From NCBI GenBank assembly GCA_937921525.1, contig CAKZUM010000001.1:1-43676 (forward strand): a stretch of 43,676 nt of DNA. Direction: 5' to 3'. Made by a program: the position numbers and the translations under genes. This document shows positions 1-11,200 of this stretch, one piece after another. A model generated the notes under the pieces. That model was not told the DNA's origin. It did no database searches and worked only from the letters and a program-made list of their open reading frames with translations. This DNA comes from an uncultured Saprospiraceae bacterium (GTDB lineage: Bacteria; Bacteroidota; Bacteroidia; Chitinophagales; Saprospiraceae). Numbering within the stretch: the stretch's first letter is position 1; each line of letters starts with the position of its first letter.

Positions 1-1
1 C

Positions 2-3000
2 ACTAACGATGATATTGATTCTACTGCAGATGATGATCCAACGGATGATGCGGGTGGTGAAGTAGGAGAAGATTCTGATGACCAAACAGACGGTGATGGT
101 ATAAATGACGAAGACGATCATGACCCTGCTATTGTAGAAATATTTGATCTTGCATTAAAGAAAACTACTACTGATATAGGTCCGTTCGCTTATGGGGATG
201 TGATGACTTTTGACTTTACTGTTTATAACCAAGGTAATATCCCAAGTACGAATATTGAAGTAACAGATTACATTCCATGTGGTTATGCCTTTGATGCTGC
301 CTTGAATCCAGATTGGAGTCTAGTTGGTACAGATGCTAAATACATAATTACAGATGTTTTACAAGGAGGGGATTCAGCTATCGTTTCTATCGACTTAATC
401 CTACAACCTTGCGATGATACAGGTGCTTGGAAAAACATTGGAGAAATTAGTGGAAGTGAAGATGACCAAGGAAACGATACGACCAATGATGATATAGATT
501 CCTTCGCAGATGATGATAGGACCAATGATGGAGAGATGGATGATAACATGACGGATGGTACGAATGCAGATGAAGACGATTCTGATTATGATGATTCTTT
601 TGATGAAGATGATTCTGATCCAGAAGTTGTTAGCATCTTTGACTTGGCTCAGATTAAAGAGATTGTTACACCGGGTCCTTATACTTGGGGAGATACTTTA
701 CAATATGCTATTACGGTAGTGAATCAAGGGAATATCCCAGCGACTAATATTACTGTAACGGATAATATTCCTGCTGGTTTAACTTATGATGCTGCTATCA
801 ATCCTACTTGGATGGGTGCTGCACCAAGTGTTACCAACACGATTACAGATACCCTCGAAATGGGAGATACTTCTGTTGTCTTTATCAATTTGATTTTGAC
901 ACAAACAGATGGTGGAAGTGATAACTATACCAACACTTCTGAAATCACGAGTAGTGAAGATGACAAAGGAAACGACACCACCGATGCCGATGCAGACGAT
1001 GATGACGGTGATGCTGATGACAATGCAAATGAAGAGGACAATTCTTTCGAGGATGGGGATGATGATTTAGATGAAGAATTTATTCGAATATTTGATTTAG
1101 CATTAAAGAAGACAACTTCGGCTACTGGTCCATTCTACTATGGCGATACAATTACTTTCGATTACACCGTTTATAACCAAGGTAACATCCCAAGTACCAA
1201 TATAGCGGTAACGGATTACACACCTTGTGGATATGCCTTTGATGCTAGTCTTAATTCTGATTGGTCTCTAAGTGGAACGGATGCAACAACGGTTATTACC
1301 GACCTAGTAGCTCCCGGAGATTCCATAATTGTTTCTATCAATTACATTGTAGAAGCTTGTGAAGAAATCACAAATTCTGCTTGGAGAAATACAGGAGAAA
1401 TTACCGCTAGTGAAGATGATAAAGGAAATGATACGAGCGATGAAGATGTGGATAGTACCACAGACAGTGATCCAAATAACGATGGAGATATGTCTGATAA
1501 CGATACTGATGGTAGCAATGGAGACGAGGATGATTCTGATTTTGAGTTAATTCAAATTTTTGATTTAGCACAGAAAAAAGAAATCGTCACACCTGGTCCT
1601 TATGCTTATAGTGATGTGATAACTTATGCAATCACCGTATACAACCAAGGTAATATTCCTGCGACTAATATTGGCGTATCGGATTTCATTCCTTCTGGTT
1701 TAATTTACGATCCTGCATTAAATCCTACATGGTCTGGTGCAGCTCCGATAGTAACAACAGTTATTACGGATACACTTTGGTCTACTGGCGATTCAACGAT
1801 TGTTTACATTGACTTAAGCATCGCCCCTACGAATGCTGGATTAGCAGGATATACGAATATTGCGGAGATAAATGGAAGTGAAGATGAGAAAGGAAATGAT
1901 ACTAGTAATAATGATGCGGATAGTAAACCAGATAATGATCCTACCAATGATAATGGTGGTATCGTTGGTGAAAGTAGCGACAATCAAGTCAATGGTTCTA
2001 GTGAAAATGATGAAGACGATCAAGATCCTGCACTAGTAGAAGTTTTTGATTTAGCGTTAAACAAAACTACTAGTACACCTGGCCCATATGCTTATGGAGA
2101 CATTATGACCTACGACTTAACCGTTTACAATCAAGGAAGTGTTGTAGCTAGTATTATTGAAATTAGCGACCATCTACCTTGTGGTTTTAAATTCTTACCA
2201 AGTAGTAATCCTACTTGGAATTACGATGCAGCAACGGGTCTTGTTACCACTACGATCAATTCTTTATTGCTAGGTGGAGATAGTATTACCGTTCAGTTAT
2301 TAGTAGAGATACAAGCGTGTGGTGGTACTGCATCTTGGAGAAATACTGCTGAGATAAGTGGAGCTACAGATGGCGAAGGAAACCCAGTTACAGATATTGA
2401 TAGTATCTCTGATAATGATCCAACGAATGATGGAGACATGGAGGATAATGCAATTGATGGAAGCAACGGAGATGAAGATGATTCTGATTTCCATGATATT
2501 GAAGTGTTTGACTTAGCATTCAAAAAGCAACTAGCACCAACGCAGGAATCACCTGTATTACCGGGTAGCGATGTGGCTTATCAAATGACTATTTATAATC
2601 AAGGAAATGTCGATGCTTTTGATATAACCGTCATTGATTATATACCTGATGGACTTGCTTTTGATCTTGCAGCCAACACAGCAGCAAGCGCAGGAAATAC
2701 AAATAATTGGAACTTGGTCGATGATGTTCCAACCTACATCATCAATACTTTGGCTCCTTTGGATTCTATAGTCATCAATATTACCTTCACTATTGACGGT
2801 GGCTTTAGAGGAACGGGTATTACTAACTTTGGAGAAATTGCTCATGCAGCAGATGCGCCTGGCGGACCAAATACTCCAGATGCAGACTCGAATGCAGATG
2901 GCGATATGGAGAATGATAATCACGCAGCAGATGATTCGGTCAATGGCTATGGGAACCAAGGTGGAGATGAAGACGATCACGATCCTGCATTCATTCAATT

Positions 3001-4684
3001 GTTCGCTCAAGAAGATATAATCATTATTGGAAACACCGATCTTCCTACGATAGATACGATTGTTACCGATACCATTACAGATGTAGATCCTGAAGCGACA
3101 CCTGTATTTGAAGAAGAAATAGAAGAGGAAGTAGATTGTAGTGAATACCCTGTCTACTGCTATCATGGTCTAGCGATAGAGTTGATGCCAATTGGAATGG
3201 CAGAAACCTGGGCAAGTGATGTTAGTGTCAATGACTACTCTAGTTGCCCAGATTACAGATTAGGTATCTGGCATAATAGTATGCCAATGAAGCAACCGAC
3301 TACTTTGGCAGAAGTAAGAGCATTACCGACTAATTTAATCTTTACTTGTGCGACCTTAGGGAATCAAGAAGTACAATTGTACGTCACTGATCCTGAAGGT
3401 AACTGGAACTTCTGCGAAACCTATATTAACGTCCAAGACAATAATAAAGGCTGTGTGGAAACTCAATCTACTGATGCTACTAACGCATTATTAGGTGGTC
3501 AAGTAAATACTTGGAAAGGAGATGCTGTACAGGAAGTCTTATTGAGTACCACTCAAATAGATTATATGACTACTCAAGATGGATTCTATCACTTTGAGTT
3601 ACCGATGGAAGAAAGCTATACCGTTACACCGCAAAAGAATCACATTCCGTTGAATGGCGTAAGTACTTTTGATTTGGTGTTGATGACAAAACACATCTTA
3701 GGGGTGCAGCCTTTTGATAATCCATACCAATGGATTGCAGCAGATGTGAATCAATCGAAAACGGTTACTGCTTTTGATTTGGTTCAATTACGAAAATTGA
3801 TCCTAGCTATTGATACCGAATTCACGAATAATACCAGCTGGCGTTTTGTGGAAGCTAATTATGATTTCACATCCAATAATCCACTTACAGAAGATTTCCC
3901 AGAACAAGCTCATATTAGCAATCTGAGTAGTGATATGGTGATGAATTTTGTAGCGATAAAGATCGGAGATGTTAATGGAAATGTTAGACCGAATGCCTTA
4001 CAAAGAGTTGAACCAAGAAACAGCGATAATGTATTTGAAATACAAGTAGCTGACCAATTCTTAAAAGCAGGACAAAACTATCAGATTGACTTGTACGCAA
4101 AAGACATCAGTAAAATACAAGGATACCAATTTACGGTCAATACTAAAGATGTAATGATCGACCAAATACACGGGGCATTAATGACGACAGAAAACTTCGG
4201 ACTCAATAACTTAGATGCAGGTAGAATTACGGTAAGTTGGAATCAACAACCGAACTACTTAGTAAGTGAAGAAAAACTATTCACGATTCAGTTACAAGCA
4301 ACTAAGGATACTAGATTGAGCGAGGTACTCCAATTAAATAATCGACCGACTGTGGCAGAAGCTTATGATCTGGAAGATAATATAATGGAGGTACAATTAC
4401 AGTTCACGAACGATGACAGTACAACCGATTTTGACTTAGCACAGAATCATCCGAATCCGTTTAGAAGTCAGACCAGTATTGGATATACATTGCCTAATAA
4501 TAGCCCAGTAGAATTAATCTTAAGAGATGAAGCTGGTAGAGTTATTAAGGTAGTGAAGCAAGATGGTAAAGCTGGTTACAATCTAATTCCTTTAGATGAT
4601 TTAGATATGGCACCAGGATTTATTTACTATCAGTTGATTACTAAATTTGGTACTAAATCTAAGAAAATGATTCGAGTAGAATAA
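2..4684 (+). CDS. Giant DUF11-repeat surface protein with T9SS type A sorting domain (5' end outside window)
   Basis: The frame is open from base 2, so the ATG at 200 in the ORF track is internal and the gene starts upstream of the window; 1560 residues are visible. It encodes an exported adhesin-like or structural rod. Six DUF11 repeats of roughly 150 residues follow one another, each opening with a phrase such as 'IFDLALKKTT' and closing in an Asp-rich linker (for example 'GDEDDSDF'). Repeats 1, 3 and 5 carry a Cys pair (near 'PCGY' and 'QPCDD'); repeats 2, 4 and 6 lack it. After the repeats come a Cys-containing HYR-like segment, a carboxypeptidase-regulatory-like segment, a dockerin-like pair of F-hands ('DVNQSKTVTAFD'), a cohesin-like domain and a C-terminal sorting domain ('NHPNPFRSQTSIGYTLP' to 'KKMIRVE') of the Por_Secre_tail/TIGR04183 kind. 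Domain names are from family knowledge; the adhesive role is inferred. A terminator follows 40 bases after the stop. Confidence 0.96.
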   Translation, partial: TNDDIDSTADDDPTDDAGGEVGEDSDDQTDGDGINDEDDHDPAIVEIFDLALKKTTTDIGPFAYGDVMTFDFTVYNQGNIPSTNIEVTDYIPCGYAFDAALNPDWSLVGTDAKYIITDVLQGGDSAIVSIDLILQPCDDTGAWKNIGEISGSEDDQGNDTTNDDIDSFADDDRTNDGEMDDNMTDGTNADEDDSDYDDSFDEDDSDPEVVSIFDLAQIKEIVTPGPYTWGDTLQYAITVVNQGNIPATNITVTDNIPAGLTYDAAINPTWMGAAPSVTNTITDTLEMGDTSVVFINLILTQTDGGSDNYTNTSEITSSEDDKGNDTTDADADDDDGDADDNANEEDNSFEDGDDDLDEEFIRIFDLALKKTTSATGPFYYGDTITFDYTVYNQGNIPSTNIAVTDYTPCGYAFDASLNSDWSLSGTDATTVITDLVAPGDSIIVSINYIVEACEEITNSAWRNTGEITASEDDKGNDTSDEDVDSTTDSDPNNDGDMSDNDTDGSNGDEDDSDFELIQIFDLAQKKEIVTPGPYAYSDVITYAITVYNQGNIPATNIGVSDFIPSGLIYDPALNPTWSGAAPIVTTVITDTLWSTGDSTIVYIDLSIAPTNAGLAGYTNIAEINGSEDEKGNDTSNNDADSKPDNDPTNDNGGIVGESSDNQVNGSSENDEDDQDPALVEVFDLALNKTTSTPGPYAYGDIMTYDLTVYNQGSVVASIIEISDHLPCGFKFLPSSNPTWNYDAATGLVTTTINSLLLGGDSITVQLLVEIQACGGTASWRNTAEISGATDGEGNPVTDIDSISDNDPTNDGDMEDNAIDGSNGDEDDSDFHDIEVFDLAFKKQLAPTQESPVLPGSDVAYQMTIYNQGNVDAFDITVIDYIPDGLAFDLAANTAASAGNTNNWNLVDDVPTYIINTLAPLDSIVINITFTIDGGFRGTGITNFGEIAHAADAPGGPNTPDADSNADGDMENDNHAADDSVNGYGNQGGDEDDHDPAFIQLFAQEDIIIIGNTDLPTIDTIVTDTITDVDPEATPVFEEEIEEEVDCSEYPVYCYHGLAIELMPIGMAETWASDVSVNDYSSCPDYRLGIWHNSMPMKQPTTLAEVRALPTNLIFTCATLGNQEVQLYVTDPEGNWNFCETYINVQDNNKGCVETQSTDATNALLGGQVNTWKGDAVQEVLLSTTQIDYMTTQDGFYHFELPMEESYTVTPQKNHIPLNGVSTFDLVLMTKHILGVQPFDNPYQWIAADVNQSKTVTAFDLVQLRKLILAIDTEFTNNTSWRFVEANYDFTSNNPLTEDFPEQAHISNLSSDMVMNFVAIKIGDVNGNVRPNALQRVEPRNSDNVFEIQVADQFLKAGQNYQIDLYAKDISKIQGYQFTVNTKDVMIDQIHGALMTTENFGLNNLDAGRITVSWNQQPNYLVSEEKLFTIQLQATKDTRLSEVLQLNNRPTVAEAYDLEDNIMEVQLQFTNDDSTTDFDLAQNHPNPFRSQTSIGYTLPNNSPVELILRDEAGRVIKVVKQDGKAGYNLIPLDDLDMAPGFIYYQLITKFGTKSKKMIRVE
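143..3010 (+). repeat. Six DUF11 repeats of gene 1
   Basis: Six in-frame repeats begin near bases 143, 641, 1088, 1556, 2045 and 2507, each with a 'DLA' opening, a 'NQGN' or similar strand, a 'DxxP.G' turn and an acidic linker. They alternate between a form with two Cys and a form with none. The linker after repeat 2 is unusually acidic. DUF11 units are known building blocks of long bacterial surface proteins. Confidence 0.9.
2507..4684 (+). repeat. Shared C-terminal module, copy 1 (last DUF11 to sorting domain)
   Basis: This 2178-base segment runs from the last DUF11 repeat to the stop codon and recurs in gene 2 (17540-19717) and gene 6 (41934 onward). Copy 1 and copy 2 have the same length to the base. 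Long stretches are nearly identical; over about 210 bases from 4109 I count 8 differences from copy 2. Order of parts: DUF11, acidic 'EEEIEEEVDC' hinge, HYR-like Cys segment, regulatory-like beta segment, dockerin-like, cohesin-like, T9SS sorting domain. Confidence 0.93.
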
Positions 4685-4723
4685 TCGAATCAAGAAAATA
4701 GTAACACTAAATTCTTATAATTG

Positions 4724-4757
4724 AAGTAGTCTTGCCTTGGGTGGGACTACTTTTTTT
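4724..4757 (+). terminator. Rho-independent terminator of gene 1
   Basis: A 13-bp stem with three G-U pairs (arms AAGTAGTCTTGCC and GGTGGGACTACTT), a 3-base loop and a run of seven T lie 40 bases after the stop codon. A close relative follows gene 2 at 19753, so the terminator belongs to the duplicated 3' end. Confidence 0.88.
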
Positions 4758-4818
4758 ATTTAATCATAAATAATAACCTTAGCCAGATGTCACCTTTTAT
4801 AAAAAAAAGAAGAAAACT

Positions 4819-4852
4819 ACGTCTCGGACACCTTCGAATATGTCCGACACGT
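4819..4852. promoter_or_regulatory. 34-bp near-perfect dyad, possible operator or hairpin
   Basis: Of the 17 base pairs possible across the dyad, 14 match. The outer arms are ACGT, the main arms CGGACA and TGTCCG, and the centre is itself the palindrome TTCGAA. No T-run follows, so it is not a typical terminator. The symmetric three-part layout resembles a binding site for a dimeric regulator, but that function is inferred. I saw no second copy in the window. Confidence 0.5.
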
Positions 4853-5008
4853 AATACTTTCAGTAATAAAATAAGCTATTCCTGTATTAATGTACTCTAG
4901 GTATATACTAGAAACAATCTCAATAAATTGCCTCTATCAATCAAAACGACAATACTTTTCCTAGTCACAAAAGTTGGTTAAAAAAAAATATATACTTTAA
5001 TTAAAAGG

Positions 5009-5016
5009 TATATTTG
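5009..5016 (+). promoter_or_regulatory. Candidate -7 box (TATATTTG) for gene 2
   Basis: The sequence matches the Bacteroidota sigma-A -7 consensus TAnnTTTG exactly, about 245 bases before the ATG of gene 2. A good -33 TTTG at the usual spacing is not present. A second exact box, TAGATTTG at 5092-5099, is an alternative. The assignment is tentative. Confidence 0.35.
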
Positions 5017-5260
5017 TATAAAATAAATTACCTATAGTTATTCCTCCTTATAGTAAATATTATTAAAGCTTCTTATTACTACCTCCTTACATAGATTTGT
5101 CCCTCCTAAAATCTTTATCACTCCCTTTAGTTGTCAACTTACTACCCACCATACAGGATCATTATAAAGTAATAATGTTCATTGTACTCTAGCATCCCCT
5201 TATTGAATAAGTTGTTTAAGCAGTCCCCTCTCCTCATTAGTTGTCTCTTATTAGCATCCT

Positions 5261-8200
5261 ATGAAAAAAACTACTTTGAAAAACAATTATCTAGTTTTTG
5301 TGCTCTCGATATTATTATTTTTTCAAATATCTGAAAAAATATATGGAGAGAATATAAACGCAGAAAATCTTTTTACTCCAATCACACAACAAGTTTTTGA
5401 AGACAGGGTGGAAACACTTCGTCTCTTACAAGAAAGCTATTCCATAGCCGATTGTACAGAAGAAAAACAACTCCAACAGAAAATATATAGCCATCGAAAG
5501 GCGATCATTGCGGATATAAAAACACAAGCAGGCATTGAGACAACTACAGCGTTTATGATGCCAGATCCCATTCCATGTCCAGAAATGCAAGTCATAGAAT
5601 TGCTAGGTGTTCCCGGCTTTGCAGAAACAGACGAATTAGTTATTTGTGGCGCACCAGATACCCTCGCCTTTTTGATTTTCATAGAAGAACCAGGTACGAT
5701 TTCTGGCACCCAAATGTCTGCCACTTTTTTACCCGGTATGCAATATGCTGGATTTGAATTGACTCATTATGGGAGTGGTACAATCTCTAATCTAGATCCC
5801 AATCCAAGTGCACCCAAGTTTTTATTGGAAGGAATTACCAATGGTGTTTATATTGGATACATTGGCGTAGAAGCTACCTGTGATGCTAATATCAATGCCT
5901 TTGAATATGAAGTAGATTTAGATTTTAGTTTTATATATGAAGACACTTTAGGGAATTTTCAAAAGTGTCGACAATCTGTCACGCCCATCCGAACGTACAA
6001 CTCTGTTATCAAAGATCCCGTACTCAATTATAGAAATGTACCCATCACCACCATTAATTCTTTAAGTACTGAATTTTGCACCAATATTCAGATTTCTCAA
6101 GATGGCATTGACGCCTATTTAACAGAAGTAGAATTTTCTATTTGTAATGTGGATTTCTCAAACGAAGTACAATTAAACAGCATTTCTGCAAATGGCACTC
6201 CTATTCCTTACACCTATAACGCTGCCGACTCTACCGTAAAAATGATTGTGTCAGATAATTTCTTTTTAGGAAATAGTAATGCCAATCCAGTAGATACTTT
6301 ATTCAATGAGTCTGAGTTTTTAAACATGCAAGTCTGCATGCAAGTAGATGAGTGCCCCACAGTCAATACTCAATTCATTAATTATAAAACAGCGTACTAC
6401 TGCCATGGAGATACTTGCCAAGTCATTAATAGAGCTAGTGAAATTCGAGTACGCCCTAATGATAGACCTGTTCCTATTGCAACTTCCAACTTAATACAAA
6501 TACCCGGTGTATGTGGAGCACCTGCCATTATGGAATTGACTTTAAAAAGCAGTGTATTAGATTCAGCAGGAGGAATTTTTACTGACTTATCTTTTGGTTT
6601 TGAAACCTGCGATCAATCTGCTTTAGACATCAGCAAAGTCACCATTGGTGGCACTGAAATAACAGCTGATAATTATGAATGGATAGACGATGATTTGAAT
6701 ATTGACTTAACCACTTTAACGAGTGATCCCGATGGAATAGGTAATGGTATTACAGATGCAGACGGCGATGGTTTTTTTGACGATTTACCGGGCGGACGTA
6801 TGTTGACGGTACGTATAGAACTTGACTTTATTTGTGCATTACCTCCTGATGCTGGCTCGATTGCTTGTAGTAGTCTAGATTGTTCTTTTGCTCAATTTTA
6901 TGTGCGAGCCAAAAGAGATTGTGGACAAGCTTTTAGCTTCGAACCAAACGTGGAAGATTTTAGTATCACCAATGGAGCTACCTATGTAAATTTAGGAAAT
7001 CAAGACTTAGTTAGTAATTCTTACTTTGCTTATAATTTTGGTAACACAAGGACGACAGGAAATACTTGTGCCAGCCCGATAGCTCCTAAAGTTAAAACGG
7101 TTGAGTTTTGCTATGTCTATGAAAGAGAGAATATAGAGCCTTGTCCAGCCGAAAATACTACTAATGAATTACAGGTTTTATTTGATGGTAATCCTTTGTT
7201 GGTCAACGATATTGTCTTTGTCCCTAGCTCTGGTTCAATGACCGTAAACGGAGTCACTACTCAATCTAATGTAACAGGAACTTTCACTGATCTTGCCCCA
7301 GATCAACGTTTGCTTTCGCTACCCATAGGGGAATTAAATGTAGGAGATACAGTTTGTTATATCTACCAGATAGAAGCAGATTCTGCTAGTTGCACACCAC
7401 CTATTTACATGAATGGTACTCACCAAGTAATTGAAACTTGCACAACAGACGGTTGTACTTGTAAGACTGTAAAAGCTTGTGATGTTGCACTTTTCAGAAG
7501 TGATCCTTCTAATTGTGGTTGTGAATGTGATATAGCAAGCGGTGCAAATATACAGCGTTGGAACTTGGGTTATACAGATGAGACCATGACCGAAAAAGTA
7601 AAAATAGAAGATGTCCCTATAGAAGACCGTACTCGATTCCTACCTTGCGATACCATGTATTATGAGGGCTGGATGACTTTTAATTCGCCAGAGTCAGTTG
7701 GGGAATTATACCAGTGGTATTTCGTTGCCAATATCACCAACATTGGCAGCAATGGATGGGGCGGAAATGACGATACCGAACTAATGATAGATGCTAGTGG
7801 TACAGAATTACTCGGCTTAGATTTTGCCAAACAAGGAGGGGCTGGAAAAGTTCCCATAGACATTAGTAGTTTCTCTGACTGTTTAGATAATCCGAATACA
7901 ACTGGTTCTACAGGTTTCTTTGCCTATGCGGCAAAAACGCCTTGGGATGATGTTACCTATAATACCCCTATGTGTAACTCTGGATATGAATACCATGACG
8001 GGAATTTGTTCGGTGTTTATTTTAGAAATTTTAATAAACTAGAAGATTGTAGAGGCACAGAAACAGCAAGTTGGGAAGAGGTAGATTGTTTGGATCAAAT
8101 TAAAGAAGCTTTTAATATAGAGATTGGTGACACCATTTATATGCGATGGTTATTACCACTAACAAAAAATGTAAAAGCTGCTGCAAACGAAATTGCCAAT

Positions 8201-11200
8201 CCAGATTTCACCTACAGAGATCCACAGATTCTAAATGTCGCTACTGGACATTTTTTAGATGAATTTGATTCGGATTGTTTATTAAGTTTATCGAACTGTA
8301 GAGAAAATAGCCCATTCCAAACCTTCTGCCCTGAAGGCATTAATGCCGTAACAGAAATGACCTTGGATGATTGTGGTGGGCAAGTCGAGCACTCTTTCAA
8401 TGTAGTGACTACCTCTCCTGTAAACTGGTTTACAGCCGAATACCGACCGTTCTTTACCTTAGAAGATATTCAGATACCTATGTATTCTCCACTCATCTAT
8501 TGTGGCAATGCAAAGATTGTAACTAAGGGTGGCTTGGAATACCCTTTGAATGTACAATCTATGACGAATCATAGTTGTGCAACCGTAGATGGACAAGAAT
8601 ATTGTACCGTATCAGAAGGAGATATAGGTACACTCACTTTCAATCCAGAGGCAGATGGCTACCCCGGATTAGGAGTAGGACTAGGTGGCTATGTAGATGA
8701 CTTTAAGATCGTTTATGATCTTTGTAAAATATGTCCATCTGAAACCCCAGACTTTTCAAATTATGAAATCACCTACGATTATCGAACTTGTGAAACACTA
8801 AATGGGAATTGTTTTAGATGTAACCAATCTACTACTGGCACTAGTAATGAATTACCTAATATTTGTGGAATAAATGGATCCGCTTTGGTTGATAGATTAG
8901 GCTATTATTATAATGTGTTAGAATTAGATACTTTATTCCGTTGGGAAGATGTCACCTCTGGAGATGTAGTCACTACAGATATTAGCAATGGCTTCCCTGA
9001 ATTGACACAAGAACAAGATCGAAATTTATTGTCAAGTACCTCTCCGGGTTCTAGTGAAGAATTAAATACCATCACCGTTTGTGCAGATGGGACAGATTCA
9101 ACTTTAGAAACCCACATGGGAATGCTTGCCAGTATCACTCTGACGAATAGTGTGGTATTCACAGGAGGCTATGATGCGGCTATGAATCCGTTACTTTTTG
9201 ATACCGTTTCTGTGAGTCCTACTACTACCACTTATGCTGTATTTTTACCTGATCTCGCTCCCGGTGAATGTACCGAATTCAAAATAGGAACGTCTTTACT
9301 CTTCTGCCCTACCCCACCCGATGTACCAGAAATTTGTATTACGACTACCTCTGGTTGTATGGGTCGTTCCATCATGGCAGCCTTAGCAGGAGAAACACAG
9401 GCGTGTAATAGTATTGAAACCTGTTATCAATATGTATTTGAGGAGTCTGGTATTCAAGCAGATTTTTTAACCCCTATCGAAGATGAAACGTATGCCCTGT
9501 GCGATACCATCCCAATGGCCGTATTGGTCAAAAATGTAAAGACCACCACTTTAACAGACATTGTATTAGATATTGATTTGCCCTTGGTCGGAATGGAAAT
9601 TATATCTGGTAGCTTCGAAGCTTCCTATCCAAATAGCGGAGATTTCTCGCTCCCCTTTTACTCCATTGTTGATCCAGCTATCAATGGGAATAATTTGATC
9701 TATACAGAAGATAATGACTTTAGTAATGCCATTCATAGCAATGGACTACCCGGTGTGACTAGTGCAGCAGATAGCAATTATGTACTCGTACGTTTCTTTG
9801 TAGAAACCAAATGTGATGAATTTATTTCTGGATCTCAAGCCACTTTTGTAGCTACTGCTACAGATCCTTGTAGTCCAGATATTTTAAGTTCTGGTATCGT
9901 TACTAGTAATCAAATGATTATTAACGGGGCAGATCCTGCTGACTATGGACAGGTACTCATTACCGCAAAACCATCCGAAGCATTTTGTGGACAAGAGACC
10001 CCTACTTTTAAAATAACAGGACAAAATATTTCGGAACAACCCTTAGGGGATAGTGTGACGATGTGTATCACCTTACCGACAGGCTTGACCTATCGACCGG
10101 GTTCTATGCGTTATATTATTCCTACCTCTTTGGATGTTGGAACAGAAATTATTACGGATATAAATGGGCAAACTCAAATTTGTTTCCAAGGTTTTGAGAA
10201 CATGCCAATCGGCGGTGCTTTTACTTTAAATTTTGAAGCTGACTTTGACACAGATGCTATCTGTGGAGACTATGATATACAAGTAGATACTAAAAATTTA
10301 GTAGAAGACGAATCCTGTACGGATGGAGGTCTATGTGATGTCTATGTACAATCCTCTGTCAACCCAACTTTCACTTTAACCTTAAAAGGTCCATTAGAGA
10401 CTACTGATATACAGTTGTTTAAAAAGTGTACAGGAACGGATGATCCAGTAACAATTTGTTATGAGGCAACACTTAGAAATCCCGGACCAGATTATATGGG
10501 GGATGTCTCTGTCAATTTACATGACGATATATTAGGAGATAATATCTTAGATTTTTATGATCCTATTTTAGGAGGTGACACTTATAATGATGTCTTTGTG
10601 GCTAGTGGTGATTCAATCACTTTAACAGGATGTTATACGGTAACGGAGATCAATGCTTGTCCAATAATTCTGGATATGGTTTATGACTCTGAATGTACTT
10701 GTAATCATTTGGCAACGCCTTACGCAAGTGTAGAACCAGAGTTCACAGCGATGTTACCACCCACTACCGTTCTTTGTCCCGGACAAGAATTAGGTATCGA
10801 AATTTGTGGGGATAATACACTCACTTTCAATCCTGCTAGTAATGTAAATACTAGAACGGTTGGAGATAGTACCTATATCAGTGTGATAGATAATTCTATT
10901 GTTACCCAATTATATTTCTCAGGTGGAATTGGAGAATGTACTTATGACGAAATTCGATTTATAAGAGGGGTAGAAGAATTTGATTTAGACATTTCTGACT
11001 CCATCACTTGTCAAAATCAAGTGGCTACTTTGGAGTTAAGTATTCCAATAGAATACCAAGACTATGTAGAAATACAGTGGTCGCCTACTACTAACTTGGA
11101 CGATCCTAATAGGATTGATCCAGATTTCCTTTCTGATACCCCCGGTATGTATTGCTATGAAGTAGCACTAACATTCAATGGCGGTTGTGTAAGAAGAGAC

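Larger units (their letters stand above)
4685..5260. other. Intergenic gap between genes 1 and 2
   Basis: This 576-base AT-rich gap holds the terminator of gene 1, a 34-bp dyad at 4819-4852, two TAnnTTTG boxes (5009 and 5092) and a pyrimidine-rich stretch with CCTCC at 5043, 5082 and 5102. I see no credible coding sequence on either strand. No Shine-Dalgarno sequence precedes the ATG at 5261, which is usual in Bacteroidota. Confidence 0.8.

Noticed and set aside
2558-3166. 202-codon minus-strand ORF opposite gene 1, and the other antisense ORFs of the track
   Set aside because: They lie opposite well-supported repeat domains, and their Ile/Ser/Cys-rich products mirror the Asp/Asn codons of the true frame.
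200-4684. Start of gene 1 at the ATG at 200
   Set aside because: The frame is open upstream to base 2 with typical linker and DUF11 sequence, so the ATG is internal.
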